This document shows, in pieces, positions 1 through 7,349 of a stretch of DNA of 11,599 nt (its first letter is position 1; every line of letters starts with the position of its first letter). The stretch comes from CAIOSQ01 sp044359885. GTDB lineage: Bacteria; Pseudomonadota; Alphaproteobacteria; CACIAM-22H2. A model generated the notes under the pieces. The model made no database searches, was not told the DNA's origin, and saw nothing but the letters and a program-made list of their open reading frames with translations. The stretch spans positions 1 to 11,599 of the forward strand of contig JBIKLI010000123.1 in the NCBI GenBank assembly GCA_044359885.1, given 5' to 3'. The position numbers and the translations under genes were made by a program.

Positions 1-22
1 TCGGCGGAAGAAAGGCGTTTTC

Positions 23-1297
23 ATGTCCATCGGACGCAGGCATCTGGTCGCGGCGGGCGCCGCGGCGATCGGGAGCGCCACGGCGGCGCGCGCCCAGCAG
101 CGCATCGCGATCACCTTCATGCACTACCAGACCGGGACACCGGGCAAGATCCTGCGCGCGTTGCTCGACGCCTTCCAGGCCGAGAACCCGGATGTCGAAG
201 TGCGCGACGTGTTCCGGCAGTCGGAGCAGATCACCGCCGAGTTGCAGGCGGCGATCGCGGCGCGCCGTCCTGTCGATGTCTCGCAGGTCATCGGCAAGAA
301 CATCATCTTCCATCTCAACAACCTGCCGGCGGTGCAGATCAACGCCGATCCTGCCGCGGATGCATGGCTGGCGCGCTACCTGCCGACGTTTCTCGATATC
401 GGCCGGGTGGGGACGCGGATCTACGCGATCCCGCACAGCTACGGGACGCCGCTCGTCTACATCAACCGGGATCTGTTCCGGCAGGCCGGACTGGATCCGG
501 AGTGGAGCCCACGCACCTGGGACGACGTCGTCCAGGCGGCGAAACAGATCGTCCAGCGCACCGGGAAAGGCGGCGTGGCGCAGCTTCATGCCGCCAACAA
601 GGACTACGGCACGATGCTGATGGTCACGAACGCGGGCGCGACCTATCTGGCGCGCGACGGGATGCGGGCGCTGTTCGACAGCCCCGAGGGCATCGCCGCC
701 CTGCAGCTCTGGCAGGATCTCGCGGTTCGCCACCGGGTCATGCCGATCGCCAACGATCAGCAATGGACCGCCGCGTTCCAGGCCGGTCAGCTCGGCATGT
801 ACATCACGTCCTCCGCCGCGCTGCGCAGCTTCGTGGCTGCCGCGGAGGGTCGGTTCGAACTCGGCGTCGCGAACTATCCGCGCTTCGGCGAGCGGCCGCG
901 GCGCACGCCGAACAGCGGCGCCGCGGTCATGGTCTTCGCGCCGGAGGGGCCGCGCCGCGCGGCCTCGCTGCGGCTGCTCGAATTCCTCTCGCGCCGCGAG
1001 ATCGCCAATCGCTGGTCGCGCGAGACCGGCTACATGCCGCTGTCGGTCGATCCGCTCGCCGATCCCGAGATGGCTCGCTACGCGCGCGAGTTTCCGCTCG
1101 TGCAGCCCTCGATCGCCCAGATGGCGGAGACGGTCGACACCGATCGCTGGCCGGCCTTCGGCGCGATCGAGGCCCAGACCGAGATCGCGAACATGATCGA
1201 TGCCCTGTGGGCCGGGAAGGGGACGGCGGCCGACCTGGCGCCGCGTACCGTCGCGCGGGTCAACGAGATCCTCGCCCGCGCGAATGCCGGGCGCTGA
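23..1297 (+). CDS. ABC transporter sugar/glycerol-phosphate-type substrate-binding protein
   Basis: This 424-aa periplasmic protein would capture a small solute and deliver it to the two permeases encoded directly downstream. Residues 1 to about 25 form an export signal with a twin arginine (IGRRHLVAAG), an Ala-rich hydrophobic core and a likely cleavage site after ARA, so Tat export is plausible. The mature part has the build of extracellular solute-binding family 1 (UgpB/MalE-like), including the hinge-region pattern IPHSYGTPLVYINRDLFRQ followed by AGLDP and TWDDVVQAAK. The length is usual for the family. ATG at 23 is preceded by a purine-rich GAAAGG at a workable distance. The stop lies 11 nt before the next start, indicating an operon. 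The substrate cannot be read from sequence: UgpB-type proteins take glycerol-3-phosphate or its diesters, and relatives take sugars or polyols. Confidence 0.93.
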   Translation: MSIGRRHLVAAGAAAIGSATAARAQQRIAITFMHYQTGTPGKILRALLDAFQAENPDVEVRDVFRQSEQITAELQAAIAARRPVDVSQVIGKNIIFHLNNLPAVQINADPAADAWLARYLPTFLDIGRVGTRIYAIPHSYGTPLVYINRDLFRQAGLDPEWSPRTWDDVVQAAKQIVQRTGKGGVAQLHAANKDYGTMLMVTNAGATYLARDGMRALFDSPEGIAALQLWQDLAVRHRVMPIANDQQWTAAFQAGQLGMYITSSAALRSFVAAAEGRFELGVANYPRFGERPRRTPNSGAAVMVFAPEGPRRAASLRLLEFLSRREIANRWSRETGYMPLSVDPLADPEMARYAREFPLVQPSIAQMAETVDTDRWPAFGAIEAQTEIANMIDALWAGKGTAADLAPRTVARVNEILARANAGR

Positions 1298-1308
1298 CGG
1301 TAGGCGCA

Positions 1309-2202
1309 ATGCGGTCTTCCTGGGGGCAGGGGCGCGATCCCGAGCCTTACCTCTATCTGGCGCCGATGCTTGCGCTGCTGGCGGTGTTCACCTACTGGCC
1401 GCTGGTGCATACGGCCTATCTCAGCGTCGTGCGCTGGAACATGGCCCCCGGCGCGGCGATGCCGTTCGTCGGCCTGGCCAATTTCGCGACGGTCACGTCC
1501 GGTAGCCTGTTCGCGGCGGCGAGCTACAACACCGTCATCTATCTCGCCGCGTCGATCCCGCTCAAGGTCATGTTGCCGATCCCGATCGCCGTCTTCGTCT
1601 GGTCGCTGGGCGGGCGTGGCGCGGCGTACCGGACGATCCTCTTCCTGCCGACCCTGATCAGCTTCGTCGTCGTGTCCGTCGTCGTGCTCTGGCTGCTCAA
1701 TCCGATGGGGGGCCATGTGCCCGCGCTGCTCGCGATGGCGGGCGTCGCGATGGGGAACCCGCTCGCCGACGCGGAGCGCGCGATCTGGCTCGTGATCGGC
1801 CTGTCGTCCTGGAAGGTCCTGGGCTTCCACGTCCTGATCTACGTCGCCGGCCTGTCCGCCATCCCGCGCGACCTCGTCGAGGCGATGCGCATCGACGGGG
1901 CGGGGGATTGGCGGATCCTGCGCAGCCTGATCTGGCCCTTGCTCGGGCCGACCACGCTCTTCGTCCTGATCTCGACGATCCTGTTCACCCTGCAGCAATG
2001 CTTCACGCCGATCGACATCCTGACGCAGGGCGGACCGAGCAACGGCACGACCAATCTCTTCTACATGGTCTACCAGCTGGCGATGCGCAGCTTCGACATC
2101 GGCGGAGGCGCCGCGGGGACGGTGATGCTGTTCGCGCTGCTCCTGCTGCTGGTCGCGGCAAAGTTCGCCTTGCTGGACCGCCGCGTCGCGTACGACCGAT
2201 GA
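1309..2202 (+). CDS. ABC transporter permease, MalF/UgpA-like
   Basis: This 297-aa inner-membrane permease is the first of the pair forming the import channel. After a short polar N-terminus it shows about six hydrophobic segments, beginning with YLYLAPMLALLAVF, and lacks the large periplasmic insert of enteric MalF. The cytoplasmic EAA loop that contacts the ATPase is clear around residues 190-212 (EAMRIDGAGDWRILRSLIWP). ATG at 1309 was chosen because it follows the binding-protein stop by 11 nt and immediately precedes the conserved N-terminal helix; the upstream ribosome site is weak, so coupling to the previous gene is likely. The stop overlaps the next start (ATGA). Family BPD_transp_1, subgroup of carbohydrate/glycerol-phosphate importers. 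Confidence 0.94.
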   Translation: MRSSWGQGRDPEPYLYLAPMLALLAVFTYWPLVHTAYLSVVRWNMAPGAAMPFVGLANFATVTSGSLFAAASYNTVIYLAASIPLKVMLPIPIAVFVWSLGGRGAAYRTILFLPTLISFVVVSVVVLWLLNPMGGHVPALLAMAGVAMGNPLADAERAIWLVIGLSSWKVLGFHVLIYVAGLSAIPRDLVEAMRIDGAGDWRILRSLIWPLLGPTTLFVLISTILFTLQQCFTPIDILTQGGPSNGTTNLFYMVYQLAMRSFDIGGGAAGTVMLFALLLLLVAAKFALLDRRVAYDR

Positions 2203-3032
2203 GCGAGGCCGCATTCCGTCCCTCCCCCGGCTGGCGCCTCGCCGGCCATGCCGTCCTCGTGGCGCTGTGCCTCAGCGTGGTCGTTCCGATGGCGATCGTT
2301 CTCGGCACCTCCTTCAAGGTGCCGAACGAGGTCTATCGCCTGCAGCCCTGGCCGGACGCGCCGACAATGGAAAACTACGCGCGTCTCTTCGGCGAGCGCG
2401 CCTTCGGTACCTATGTCTGGAACAGCGTCGCCACCACGGCGCTGCGCGTTGTCGGCGAGCTGGTGATCGCGCTGCTCGCCGCTTACGCCTTCGCGCGCTG
2501 GAGCTTCCGTGGCCGCGACGCCCTCTTCGTCATGGTGCTGGCCGCCATGATGGTGCCGCCGCAGCTGACCATGATCCCGCTCTATCTGCTGATGGCGGAG
2601 CTCGACTGGTTCGACACCTGGACCGCGCTGATCGTTCCCCATCTCGCGATGCCCTATGCGGCCTTCCTGCTGCGTCAGCATTTCCTGTCGATCCCGCGCG
2701 AACTCTACGAGGCCGCGCGCATGGACGGCGCCGGAAGCTGGACCACCTTGTGGCATGTCGCGGTGCCGAATATCGGGCCCGCGATCGCAGCGATCGCCAT
2801 CGTCCTCGCGATGGACAGCTGGAACGAGTATTTCTGGCCAATGCTGATGAGCACGGAACCCTCGTCGCGGACCGTCCAGATCGGGCTGCGCGAATTCGTC
2901 GAGGAAGAATTCGGCAATTACGGCGGGCTGATGGCGGGGGCCGTCCTCGCGAGCCTGCCGATGCTGCTTCTCTTCTTCCTGTTCCAGCGACGGATCGTCG
3001 ACACCTTTGTCTCGAGCGGCGTGAAGGGCTGA
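2199..3032 (+). CDS. ABC transporter permease, MalG/UgpE-like
   Basis: This 277-aa permease is the second half of the channel. Its ATG overlaps the stop of the previous gene by 4 nt, which indicates translational coupling and a fixed 1:1 partnership. There are six hydrophobic segments, with the first at about residues 12-32 after a short polar leader. The EAA motif is present as YEAARMDGAGSWTTLWHVAV, followed by NIGPAIAAIAI. The MalG-type ending FFLFQRRIVDTFVSSGVKG is intact, so the protein is complete. No ATPase gene follows; the operon ends here with a hairpin about 40 nt downstream. Confidence 0.94.
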   Translation: MSEAAFRPSPGWRLAGHAVLVALCLSVVVPMAIVLGTSFKVPNEVYRLQPWPDAPTMENYARLFGERAFGTYVWNSVATTALRVVGELVIALLAAYAFARWSFRGRDALFVMVLAAMMVPPQLTMIPLYLLMAELDWFDTWTALIVPHLAMPYAAFLLRQHFLSIPRELYEAARMDGAGSWTTLWHVAVPNIGPAIAAIAIVLAMDSWNEYFWPMLMSTEPSSRTVQIGLREFVEEEFGNYGGLMAGAVLASLPMLLLFFLFQRRIVDTFVSSGVKG

Positions 3033-3070
3033 AGTCCGCTCGACAAAAAAACAAATGCCATCCGCCCTCG

Positions 3071-3108
3071 CCTGCCGCGGCGACCGCCAGGGGTCTGGCG
3101 GCGGCAGG
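3071..3108 (+). terminator. Strong two-part hairpin after the ABC operon, probable terminator
   Basis: An outer 8-bp perfect stem (CCTGCCGC at 3071-3078 with GCGGCAGG at 3101-3108) encloses an inner 6-bp perfect stem (CGCCAG with CTGGCG) closed by a GGGT tetraloop; six nucleotides bulge on the left arm. It lies 38 nt after the last permease stop. On the + strand no T-run follows (CAACTTATCC). On the - strand a T-run occurs after an 18-nt spacer, so the structure may act as a processing or stability element, or as a Rho-assisted stop, rather than a classic intrinsic terminator. Confidence 0.5.
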
Positions 3109-3202
3109 CAACTTATCCACGGCGGTGGTCATCGCGAGACTCCGTTACGGTCCCGGTTACGACACATCGCCAAACCGAGGACCCACGACGACCGACACGA
3201 CG

Positions 3203-3322
3203 ATGAACCTTCGCACGCGTCTCCAAAAGACCGCCGATGCGGATTTCGTTCGGGAGATGATCAAGGTCGCGGCCCAGCGCCTGATGGAACCGGATGCCGA
3301 GGTCCTGACGGGCACTGCGGCT
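3203..3322 (+). pseudogene. IS256-family transposase, N-terminal remnant
   Basis: About 40 codons starting at ATG 3203 read MNLRTRLQKTADADFVREMI, followed by KVAAQRLMEPDAEVLTGTAA. From memory this matches the start of IS256-family (mutator-type) transposases, which typically run LRxLLEKSxDADFLREMIGFAAQRLMELEVEGLTGAA. The conserved continuation (GERSxxRxNQRNGYRDRxWETRAG) is absent and the catalytic DDE domain is missing, so only about a tenth of the usual roughly 400-aa protein survives. The reading frame happens to stay open to 3418, but its sequence after residue 40 no longer resembles a transposase. No terminal repeats were found around it. This is an old deletion derivative and very unlikely to be functional. 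Confidence 0.75.
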
Positions 3323-3360
3323 GTTCGACCGGCCCGTGCTGGACCGCGCCCCGGGGAATC

Positions 3361-3480
3361 GAGCGGCGGCACAAGTCCGCCATCGATCGCTTCGGGCGCC
3401 ACCCGCACCGCACCGTGATCCTCGGCAGGCCGTCGACGGCAGAGGAGACCGCTTTCCCGACGATCGCGGGTTCGTCGTTG
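3361..3480 (+). pseudogene. DUF924 family protein, C-terminal remnant
   Basis: In the + frame beginning at 3361, about 40 codons contain ERRHKSAIDRFGRHPHR followed by TVILGRPSTAEETAF and AGSSL. This matches the C-terminal signature of DUF924 (PF06041) proteins as I remember it: H-x3-I-x-RFGRFPHRNAxLGRxSTxEExxFL, then GSSF. The usual protein is roughly 180-200 aa; the N-terminal four-fifths is missing here and the frame does not stop where family members end. Substitutions at conserved sites (PHRTV instead of PHRNA, FPTI instead of FL) fit decay. It sits 38 nt beyond the IS256 remnant, in a different frame. DUF924 has no settled function. Confidence 0.7.
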
Positions 3481-3526
3481 CGATCCAGCCGTCGGTCGAT
3501 CCAGGGCACCTGCCCGATTCGGCGTC

Positions 3527-4894
3527 TCAAAGCTGACCGGAGTCGCCCCAATTCGCGAGCAGGGCCTGGTAGGCGGGGTCGGCGTAGCGGCCGGGATCGA
3601 AGGCCGTCGCGTATCCGGGCAGGGCCGCGCCGGTGACGTGCTTCGCGAGCAGCTCGCCGGCGGCGCAGGACGCCATGATCCCGAAGCCGGAAAAGGCGGC
3701 GCAGACGAAGCTGCCCGGCATCGGCAGCCTCCCGATCAGCGGCCGGTTCTCGCGCGTCTTGGTGTAGTAGCCGCCATCGACATAAGGCCTGGGCATCGGA
3801 TCGAAATAGGCGGCGAGGCCCGGCACCAGCACGGCCATGCCGCGCAGCGTGATCTCCGGCAGGTCGGGATCCCAGGACAGCGGAAAGACCGGCGTGTCGA
3901 GCTGCGGACAGTCATAGGTCCAATACATGATGACCTGGTCGCCCGCGCCGGTCGGGCGGCCATGCACGCCGGCGGGAAACTCGGCGAGCAGGCGGCGCGT
4001 GGACTCGTCCTGCGCCAGCGCCGCGCGCTCGTCCGCGGTCCACGGCAGGACCGTCGGATCGCACCAGATGATCAGCGGCGCCGTGCGCGGCAAGACGCCC
4101 CGCGCGTCGGGCAGCGTGATCTTGATGTGCTTCTCGACGACGACCGGCAGGGACGCGCCCAGCAGCGCCGCGGTGGCCTTGAGATGCGGCCCGGTCGCGA
4201 GGACCAGCGCGTCGGCGCCGACGGCGAATTCCCGTTCGCCCGCGCGCAGCTGCACGCCGGCGACGCGGCCCGCGGCGGTCTCCGCGCCGACGAATTCGGC
4301 CGCGATCAGCTCGACGCCGCGCGCGCGCGCCGCCTCGAGCAGATGCATGCCCAGCTGCTGGGCGCTCAGCCAGCCGCAGCGCCGCGCATGGAGCACGGCG
4401 ACGGTGCCGGGGTTGAGATAGCCGAAATGCGCGCGGATCAGGTCCTGGTCGAGAATCAGATCGGCGCCGTCGGGACCGTCCTCGAAGCCCTGCGCCGCGG
4501 CGGGCACATAGTCCGCAGGCGACGTCACGACGCGCAGTTCGCCCGCACCCAGCCCGGCGGCTTCGCGTCCCTGGCGCTCGAAGACCTCGGCCATCTCCCG
4601 CCGCGCGGTCGCATAGACATAGCCGCGACGGTTCATCACGAAGCGGTTGCCCGAACGCCGCGCATGCCCGGTCATCAGGTCGATGCTGCGGTTCATCAGC
4701 GCGACCATGGCGTCGCCCGGACCGGGCCACCAGTTGCGGTAGCACTCCGTCGACTTGTCGCTGGTCAGGCCCAGGACCGGCCCGGGCTCGACGAGCGCGA
4801 CGCGCGCCAGCCCCGCCTCGCTCAGCGCATGCGCGGCGGCGATCCCCGCGATGCCCGCGCCGCAGACCACCGCGTCGTAATGCTGTCTGGTCAT
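3527..4894 (-). CDS. DAO-type FAD-dependent oxidoreductase
   Basis: This 455-aa flavoprotein belongs to the D-amino-acid oxidase/sarcosine oxidase/glycine oxidase superfamily (DAO fold), which oxidises C-N bonds of amino acids or secondary amines. The N-terminal dinucleotide-binding fold is textbook: AVVCGAGIAGIAAAHAL at residues 9-24, with the ribose-binding acidic residue in LVEPG (Glu36). The region STECYRNWWPGPGDAM (48-63) is typical of a subgroup of uncharacterised proteobacterial DAO proteins. The C-terminal FAD-contact segment is AAFSGFGIMASCAAGELLA, preceded by TKTRENRPLIGRLP. ATG at 4894 was chosen because it places the Rossmann strand directly at the N-terminus. It lies 40 nt downstream of the DUF6194-like gene on the same strand, so co-transcription is likely. 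The substrate is unknown. Confidence 0.92.
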   Translation of the reverse strand: MTRQHYDAVVCGAGIAGIAAAHALSEAGLARVALVEPGPVLGLTSDKSTECYRNWWPGPGDAMVALMNRSIDLMTGHARRSGNRFVMNRRGYVYATARREMAEVFERQGREAAGLGAGELRVVTSPADYVPAAAQGFEDGPDGADLILDQDLIRAHFGYLNPGTVAVLHARRCGWLSAQQLGMHLLEAARARGVELIAAEFVGAETAAGRVAGVQLRAGEREFAVGADALVLATGPHLKATAALLGASLPVVVEKHIKITLPDARGVLPRTAPLIIWCDPTVLPWTADERAALAQDESTRRLLAEFPAGVHGRPTGAGDQVIMYWTYDCPQLDTPVFPLSWDPDLPEITLRGMAVLVPGLAAYFDPMPRPYVDGGYYTKTRENRPLIGRLPMPGSFVCAAFSGFGIMASCAAGELLAKHVTGAALPGYATAFDPGRYADPAYQALLANWGDSGQL

Positions 4895-4934
4895 GCGGTC
4901 GGGCCCGGTGGCTGCTGCCGCGCAGCGAAGCGCA

Positions 4935-5417
4935 TCATGCGACCTTCGCCCGCTTGCGGAACTTGGATACGGCCAGACCATGCGCCTGCGCCAGGAGCGG
5001 TTTGATCCGTTCGAATGTGGCTGCACCGGGGTTGAGAACGCCGACCCAGCCCATCCAGGCGTAGACGGGGTGGGGAAGCAAGATGTCGAGCGCGGCGAAG
5101 TCGTGGCCGGTGCGGACGACGCCCGCCGCGGCGGGCCGCGCCGGCAGGTGTCCGAACAGGGCGCGGTAGGCGGGCTGGCCGATGCCGAAAGCGAATCGGT
5201 AGACGCCCGGGCGATCCAGCCGCGACGCGCGATCGTTGGCGCCATCCTGCGTCTTGATCGTCGCGAAGTAGACGCCGCGCGGCAAGACCATTCCAGGATT
5301 GTAGAAGAAGCCGGTCTCGCCCCAGGCGGCCGCAGGAACGATCCCGGGAAAGCTGTCGCGAATGTGATCGGCGATGGCGGCTTGCGCCACGGCGGGCGTG
5401 GGAATCGTATCGCGCAT
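4935..5417 (-). CDS. DUF6194-like small protein
   Basis: This 160-aa cytosolic protein has no signal peptide or membrane segment. It resembles DUF6194 proteins, known to me mainly from actinobacteria: an N-terminal helix with DHIRDSFPGI, then FFYNPGMVLPRGVYFATIKTQDG, LDRPGVYRFAFGI, and the end pattern ALDILLPHPVYAWMGWVGVLNP followed by GAATFERIKPLLAQAH. The overall shape is similar to small MmcQ/YjbR-like DNA-binding-fold proteins, but no function is established for the family. The ATG at 5417 has only a weak ribosome site. The gene precedes the DAO oxidoreductase by 40 nt on the same strand and is divergent from gloA across a 168-nt gap that probably holds promoters for both. Confidence 0.8.
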   Translation of the reverse strand: MRDTIPTPAVAQAAIADHIRDSFPGIVPAAAWGETGFFYNPGMVLPRGVYFATIKTQDGANDRASRLDRPGVYRFAFGIGQPAYRALFGHLPARPAAAGVVRTGHDFAALDILLPHPVYAWMGWVGVLNPGAATFERIKPLLAQAHGLAVSKFRKRAKVA

Positions 5418-5585
5418 GGGTCGAATGGAAGGCTACAGGGCTTTCGCCGCCGGTGAAACCAGGTCGCGGCCCCCGCGGTCCGGTCCATGGTCCCGCAGCG
5501 GCGGGAGCATGACCGGGCCTTCCTCTACCGCCGCGAACCGATCTCTGCCACAACTCGCTCCCAAGCCGATCAGGAAAGCCGAGCC

Positions 5586-5999
5586 ATGAAATACCTGCAC
5601 ACGATGATCCGCGTCTCCTCGATCGAGGACACGCTCGCCTTCTTCGAGGTCATCGGCCTCAAGGAGATCCGTCGCTATTCGAGCGAGAAGGGACGTTTCA
5701 CCAACGTCTTCCTCGCCGTGCCGGGCGACAGCGCCCAGGTCGAGCTGACCTACAACTGGGACCCGGAGGTCTATGGCGGCGGGCGCAATTTCGGCCATCT
5801 GGCCTATGCGGTCGACGACATCTACGCGACCTGTGCGGCGCTGCAGAAGCACGGCGTGGTGATCAACCGGCCGCCGCGCGACGGCCGCATGGCCTTCGTG
5901 AAGACGCCGGACGGCATCTCGATCGAACTGCTCCAGGCCGGCGAGGCGCTGCCGGTGGCCGAGCCCTGGGCCAGCATGCCGAACACCGGCAGCTGGTGA
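5586..5999 (+). CDS. gloA: Glyoxalase I (lactoylglutathione lyase), VOC family
   Basis: This 137-aa cytosolic enzyme converts the hemithioacetal of methylglyoxal and glutathione to S-lactoylglutathione, detoxifying methylglyoxal. It opens with MKYLHTMIRV, close to the E. coli GloA start, and carries the family blocks VELTYNWDPEVY, FGHLAYAVDD, and FVKTPDGISIELLQ. The four expected metal ligands are visible as His5, Glu53, His71 and Glu114, in the spacing of the short Ni2+-dependent bacterial enzymes. ATG at 5586 is supported by AGGAAAG (5572-5578) seven nt upstream; an in-frame start further upstream at 5487 would add an unconserved leader. It ends 22 nt before the convergent M20 gene. The middle segment is shorter than in E. 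coli GloA, so a specialised paralogue is possible. Confidence 0.92.
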   Translation: MKYLHTMIRVSSIEDTLAFFEVIGLKEIRRYSSEKGRFTNVFLAVPGDSAQVELTYNWDPEVYGGGRNFGHLAYAVDDIYATCAALQKHGVVINRPPRDGRMAFVKTPDGISIELLQAGEALPVAEPWASMPNTGSW

Positions 6000-6021
6000 C
6001 GCGGCGCCCGGGCGGCCGCCG

Positions 6022-7209
6022 CTACGTGGCCACGCCGCAATAGGCGGCGGCCGCGGCGAGATAGACCTGGGCCGAACGCCGGATGCGATCGACCGAGACC
6101 CATTCGACGTCGGCATGCGCGGTGTGGTTCGAGGCGCCGTAGTAGAAGGTCGGTATGCCGGTGCCGTGGACGTAGAGATTGGCGTCGCCGACGATGCGCC
6201 GGCCGACGATCTTCGGCGTGGCGCCGGTCACGCGCTGCGCCGCGGCGATCACCGCGCGCACCGCGTCGTCCTCGGGCGGCGTCTCGAACGGCTCGCGCTC
6301 CTGCTCGATCCGCAGCTCGAAGCCCAGCCGGCCGGCGGCGGCGAAGGGCCGGACCAGCGCCTCCAGCTCGGCGCGGATGTCGGCGACGGTCTTGCCGGGC
6401 ATCCAGCGCCGCGTGCCGATCAGGGTGCAATGAGTGGGCGTGCGGTTGTAGAGATCGCCCGCCTGCGCGACGCCAAGGTCAATCCGCTCCGGTCCGGCCA
6501 GCTTGTGGCGCGCGCCCGCATCCATCTCGATCTGGCGCGCATGGATGGCGCCGATCAGTTCGCCCATGAACCGGATCGGGTTCTCGCCGAAGGGCGTGTT
6601 GTTGGTGTGCGTGCCGCCCCGGTCCGATGTCAAAGTGACGACGAAATTGGCCGAGCCCATGCTCATCAGCCAGATGTCCTCCTCGCCCTCGACGATGAGG
6701 ATGCGGTCGGCCTGGACGCGGCCGGATTTCAGGTCCTCGATATAGGCCTTGGGCCCGTCCTTGGCGGCGATCGCCTCCTCGTGCCCGACGACGGCCGAGA
6801 TCGCGAGGTCGCCCTTGAGCCTGACGCCCGACTCGATCAGCGCCTTGGCCGCGCCCAGAACGGCGGCCATCGGCCCCTTCATGTCCGTGGTGCCGCGCCC
6901 GTAGATCAGGTCGCCCTCGCGCCGCGGGGGCCAGGCGCCGTGGATCGGCACCGTGTCGACATGGCCGTTGAGCGCCAGGGTGGGCCCGCCGCCGGTGCCG
7001 GGGATGCGGGCGTAGAGATTGTAGCGGCCCGGCGTCACCTCGCGCATGTCGACGGCGAGGCCGAGCGAACGCAGCGCGTCGGCGTAGTAGAGGCACATCT
7101 GCGCCTCGTCCATCGTCACGCTCTTGATCTCGACCATCTCGAGGGTCCGGCGCGCCATCCACTCGCCGTCCACCCGTTCCAGCATCCTCGCGACCGACGC
7201 GTCCGACAT
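6022..7209 (-). CDS. M20 family metallopeptidase/deacylase (ArgE/DapE/ACY1-like)
   Basis: This 395-aa zinc-dependent amidohydrolase likely removes an acyl group from an N-acylated amino acid or cleaves a small peptide bond. Its M20 signature is complete: LNGHVDTVPIHG with His83 and Asp85, YGRGTTDMKGPMAA with bridging Asp109, VVGHEEAIAAK with catalytic Glu144 and metal-binding Glu145, and a C-terminal metal His in TAHADVEWV (about His365). The lid/dimerisation domain occupies roughly residues 190-300 (HTNNTPFGENPIRF). The ATG at 7209 follows AGAGGGAG (7216-7223) at six nt, a good ribosome site. It diverges from the amidase gene across 140 nt and converges with gloA. Substrate specificity (acetylornithine, succinyl-diaminopimelate, other acyl amides) cannot be assigned; the absence of arg or dap neighbours argues for a catabolic role. 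Confidence 0.92.
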   Translation of the reverse strand: MSDASVARMLERVDGEWMARRTLEMVEIKSVTMDEAQMCLYYADALRSLGLAVDMREVTPGRYNLYARIPGTGGGPTLALNGHVDTVPIHGAWPPRREGDLIYGRGTTDMKGPMAAVLGAAKALIESGVRLKGDLAISAVVGHEEAIAAKDGPKAYIEDLKSGRVQADRILIVEGEEDIWLMSMGSANFVVTLTSDRGGTHTNNTPFGENPIRFMGELIGAIHARQIEMDAGARHKLAGPERIDLGVAQAGDLYNRTPTHCTLIGTRRWMPGKTVADIRAELEALVRPFAAAGRLGFELRIEQEREPFETPPEDDAVRAVIAAAQRVTGATPKIVGRRIVGDANLYVHGTGIPTFYYGASNHTAHADVEWVSVDRIRRSAQVYLAAAAAYCGVAT

Positions 7210-7296
7210 GCGGTGCTCCCTCTGGTCCGACGAAGCCGATGTTAGACGACCTTGCCGGACGGCGCATCAGGCGGCCCTGGCCCGGCGCCGGCGGAA

Positions 7297-7324
7297 TTGT
7301 CCGCGCGCGGATTCGCGGTAAGGT
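7297..7324 (+). promoter_or_regulatory. Possible sigma-70-like promoter for the amidase gene
   Basis: In the 140-nt divergent gap, TTGTCC (7297-7302) and TAAGGT (7319-7324) are separated by 16 nt and would start transcription about 20 nt before the amidase ATG. The match is 4/6 and 3/6 to the consensus, which is weak, so this is only a candidate. No clear operator palindrome was found between the two divergent genes. Confidence 0.2.
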
Positions 7325-7349
7325 TCCGCATCCGGGAGACCGCCGCCGC

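Larger units (their letters stand above)
3033..3526. other. 494-nt gap without an intact gene
   Basis: Between the transporter operon and the convergent FAD oxidoreductase gene there is no intact coding sequence. The stretch holds an A-rich patch just after the operon stop, a strong hairpin (3071-3108), and two fragments recognisable only as protein debris: the start of an IS256-type transposase and the end of a DUF924 protein, both on the + strand but in different frames. Longer open frames running through it are by-products of high GC content. Confidence 0.7.

Noticed and set aside
364..2202. Reading the first permease as a 612-aa protein starting inside the binding-protein gene
   Set aside because: The first 315 residues are an out-of-frame shadow of the binding protein; the membrane protein proper starts at ATG 1309.
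3638..5005. A 455-aa open frame on the + strand opposite the DAO oxidoreductase
   Set aside because: Composition is Arg/Asp/Gln/His-rich without hydrophobic structure, the usual antisense shadow of a high-GC gene; the - strand frame has clear FAD-binding motifs.
6000..6022. GC-rich palindromic stretch between gloA and the M20 gene as a bidirectional terminator
   Set aside because: The possible stem is short, overlaps the M20 stop codon, and has no T-run on either side; in DNA this GC-rich such pairing is expected by chance.
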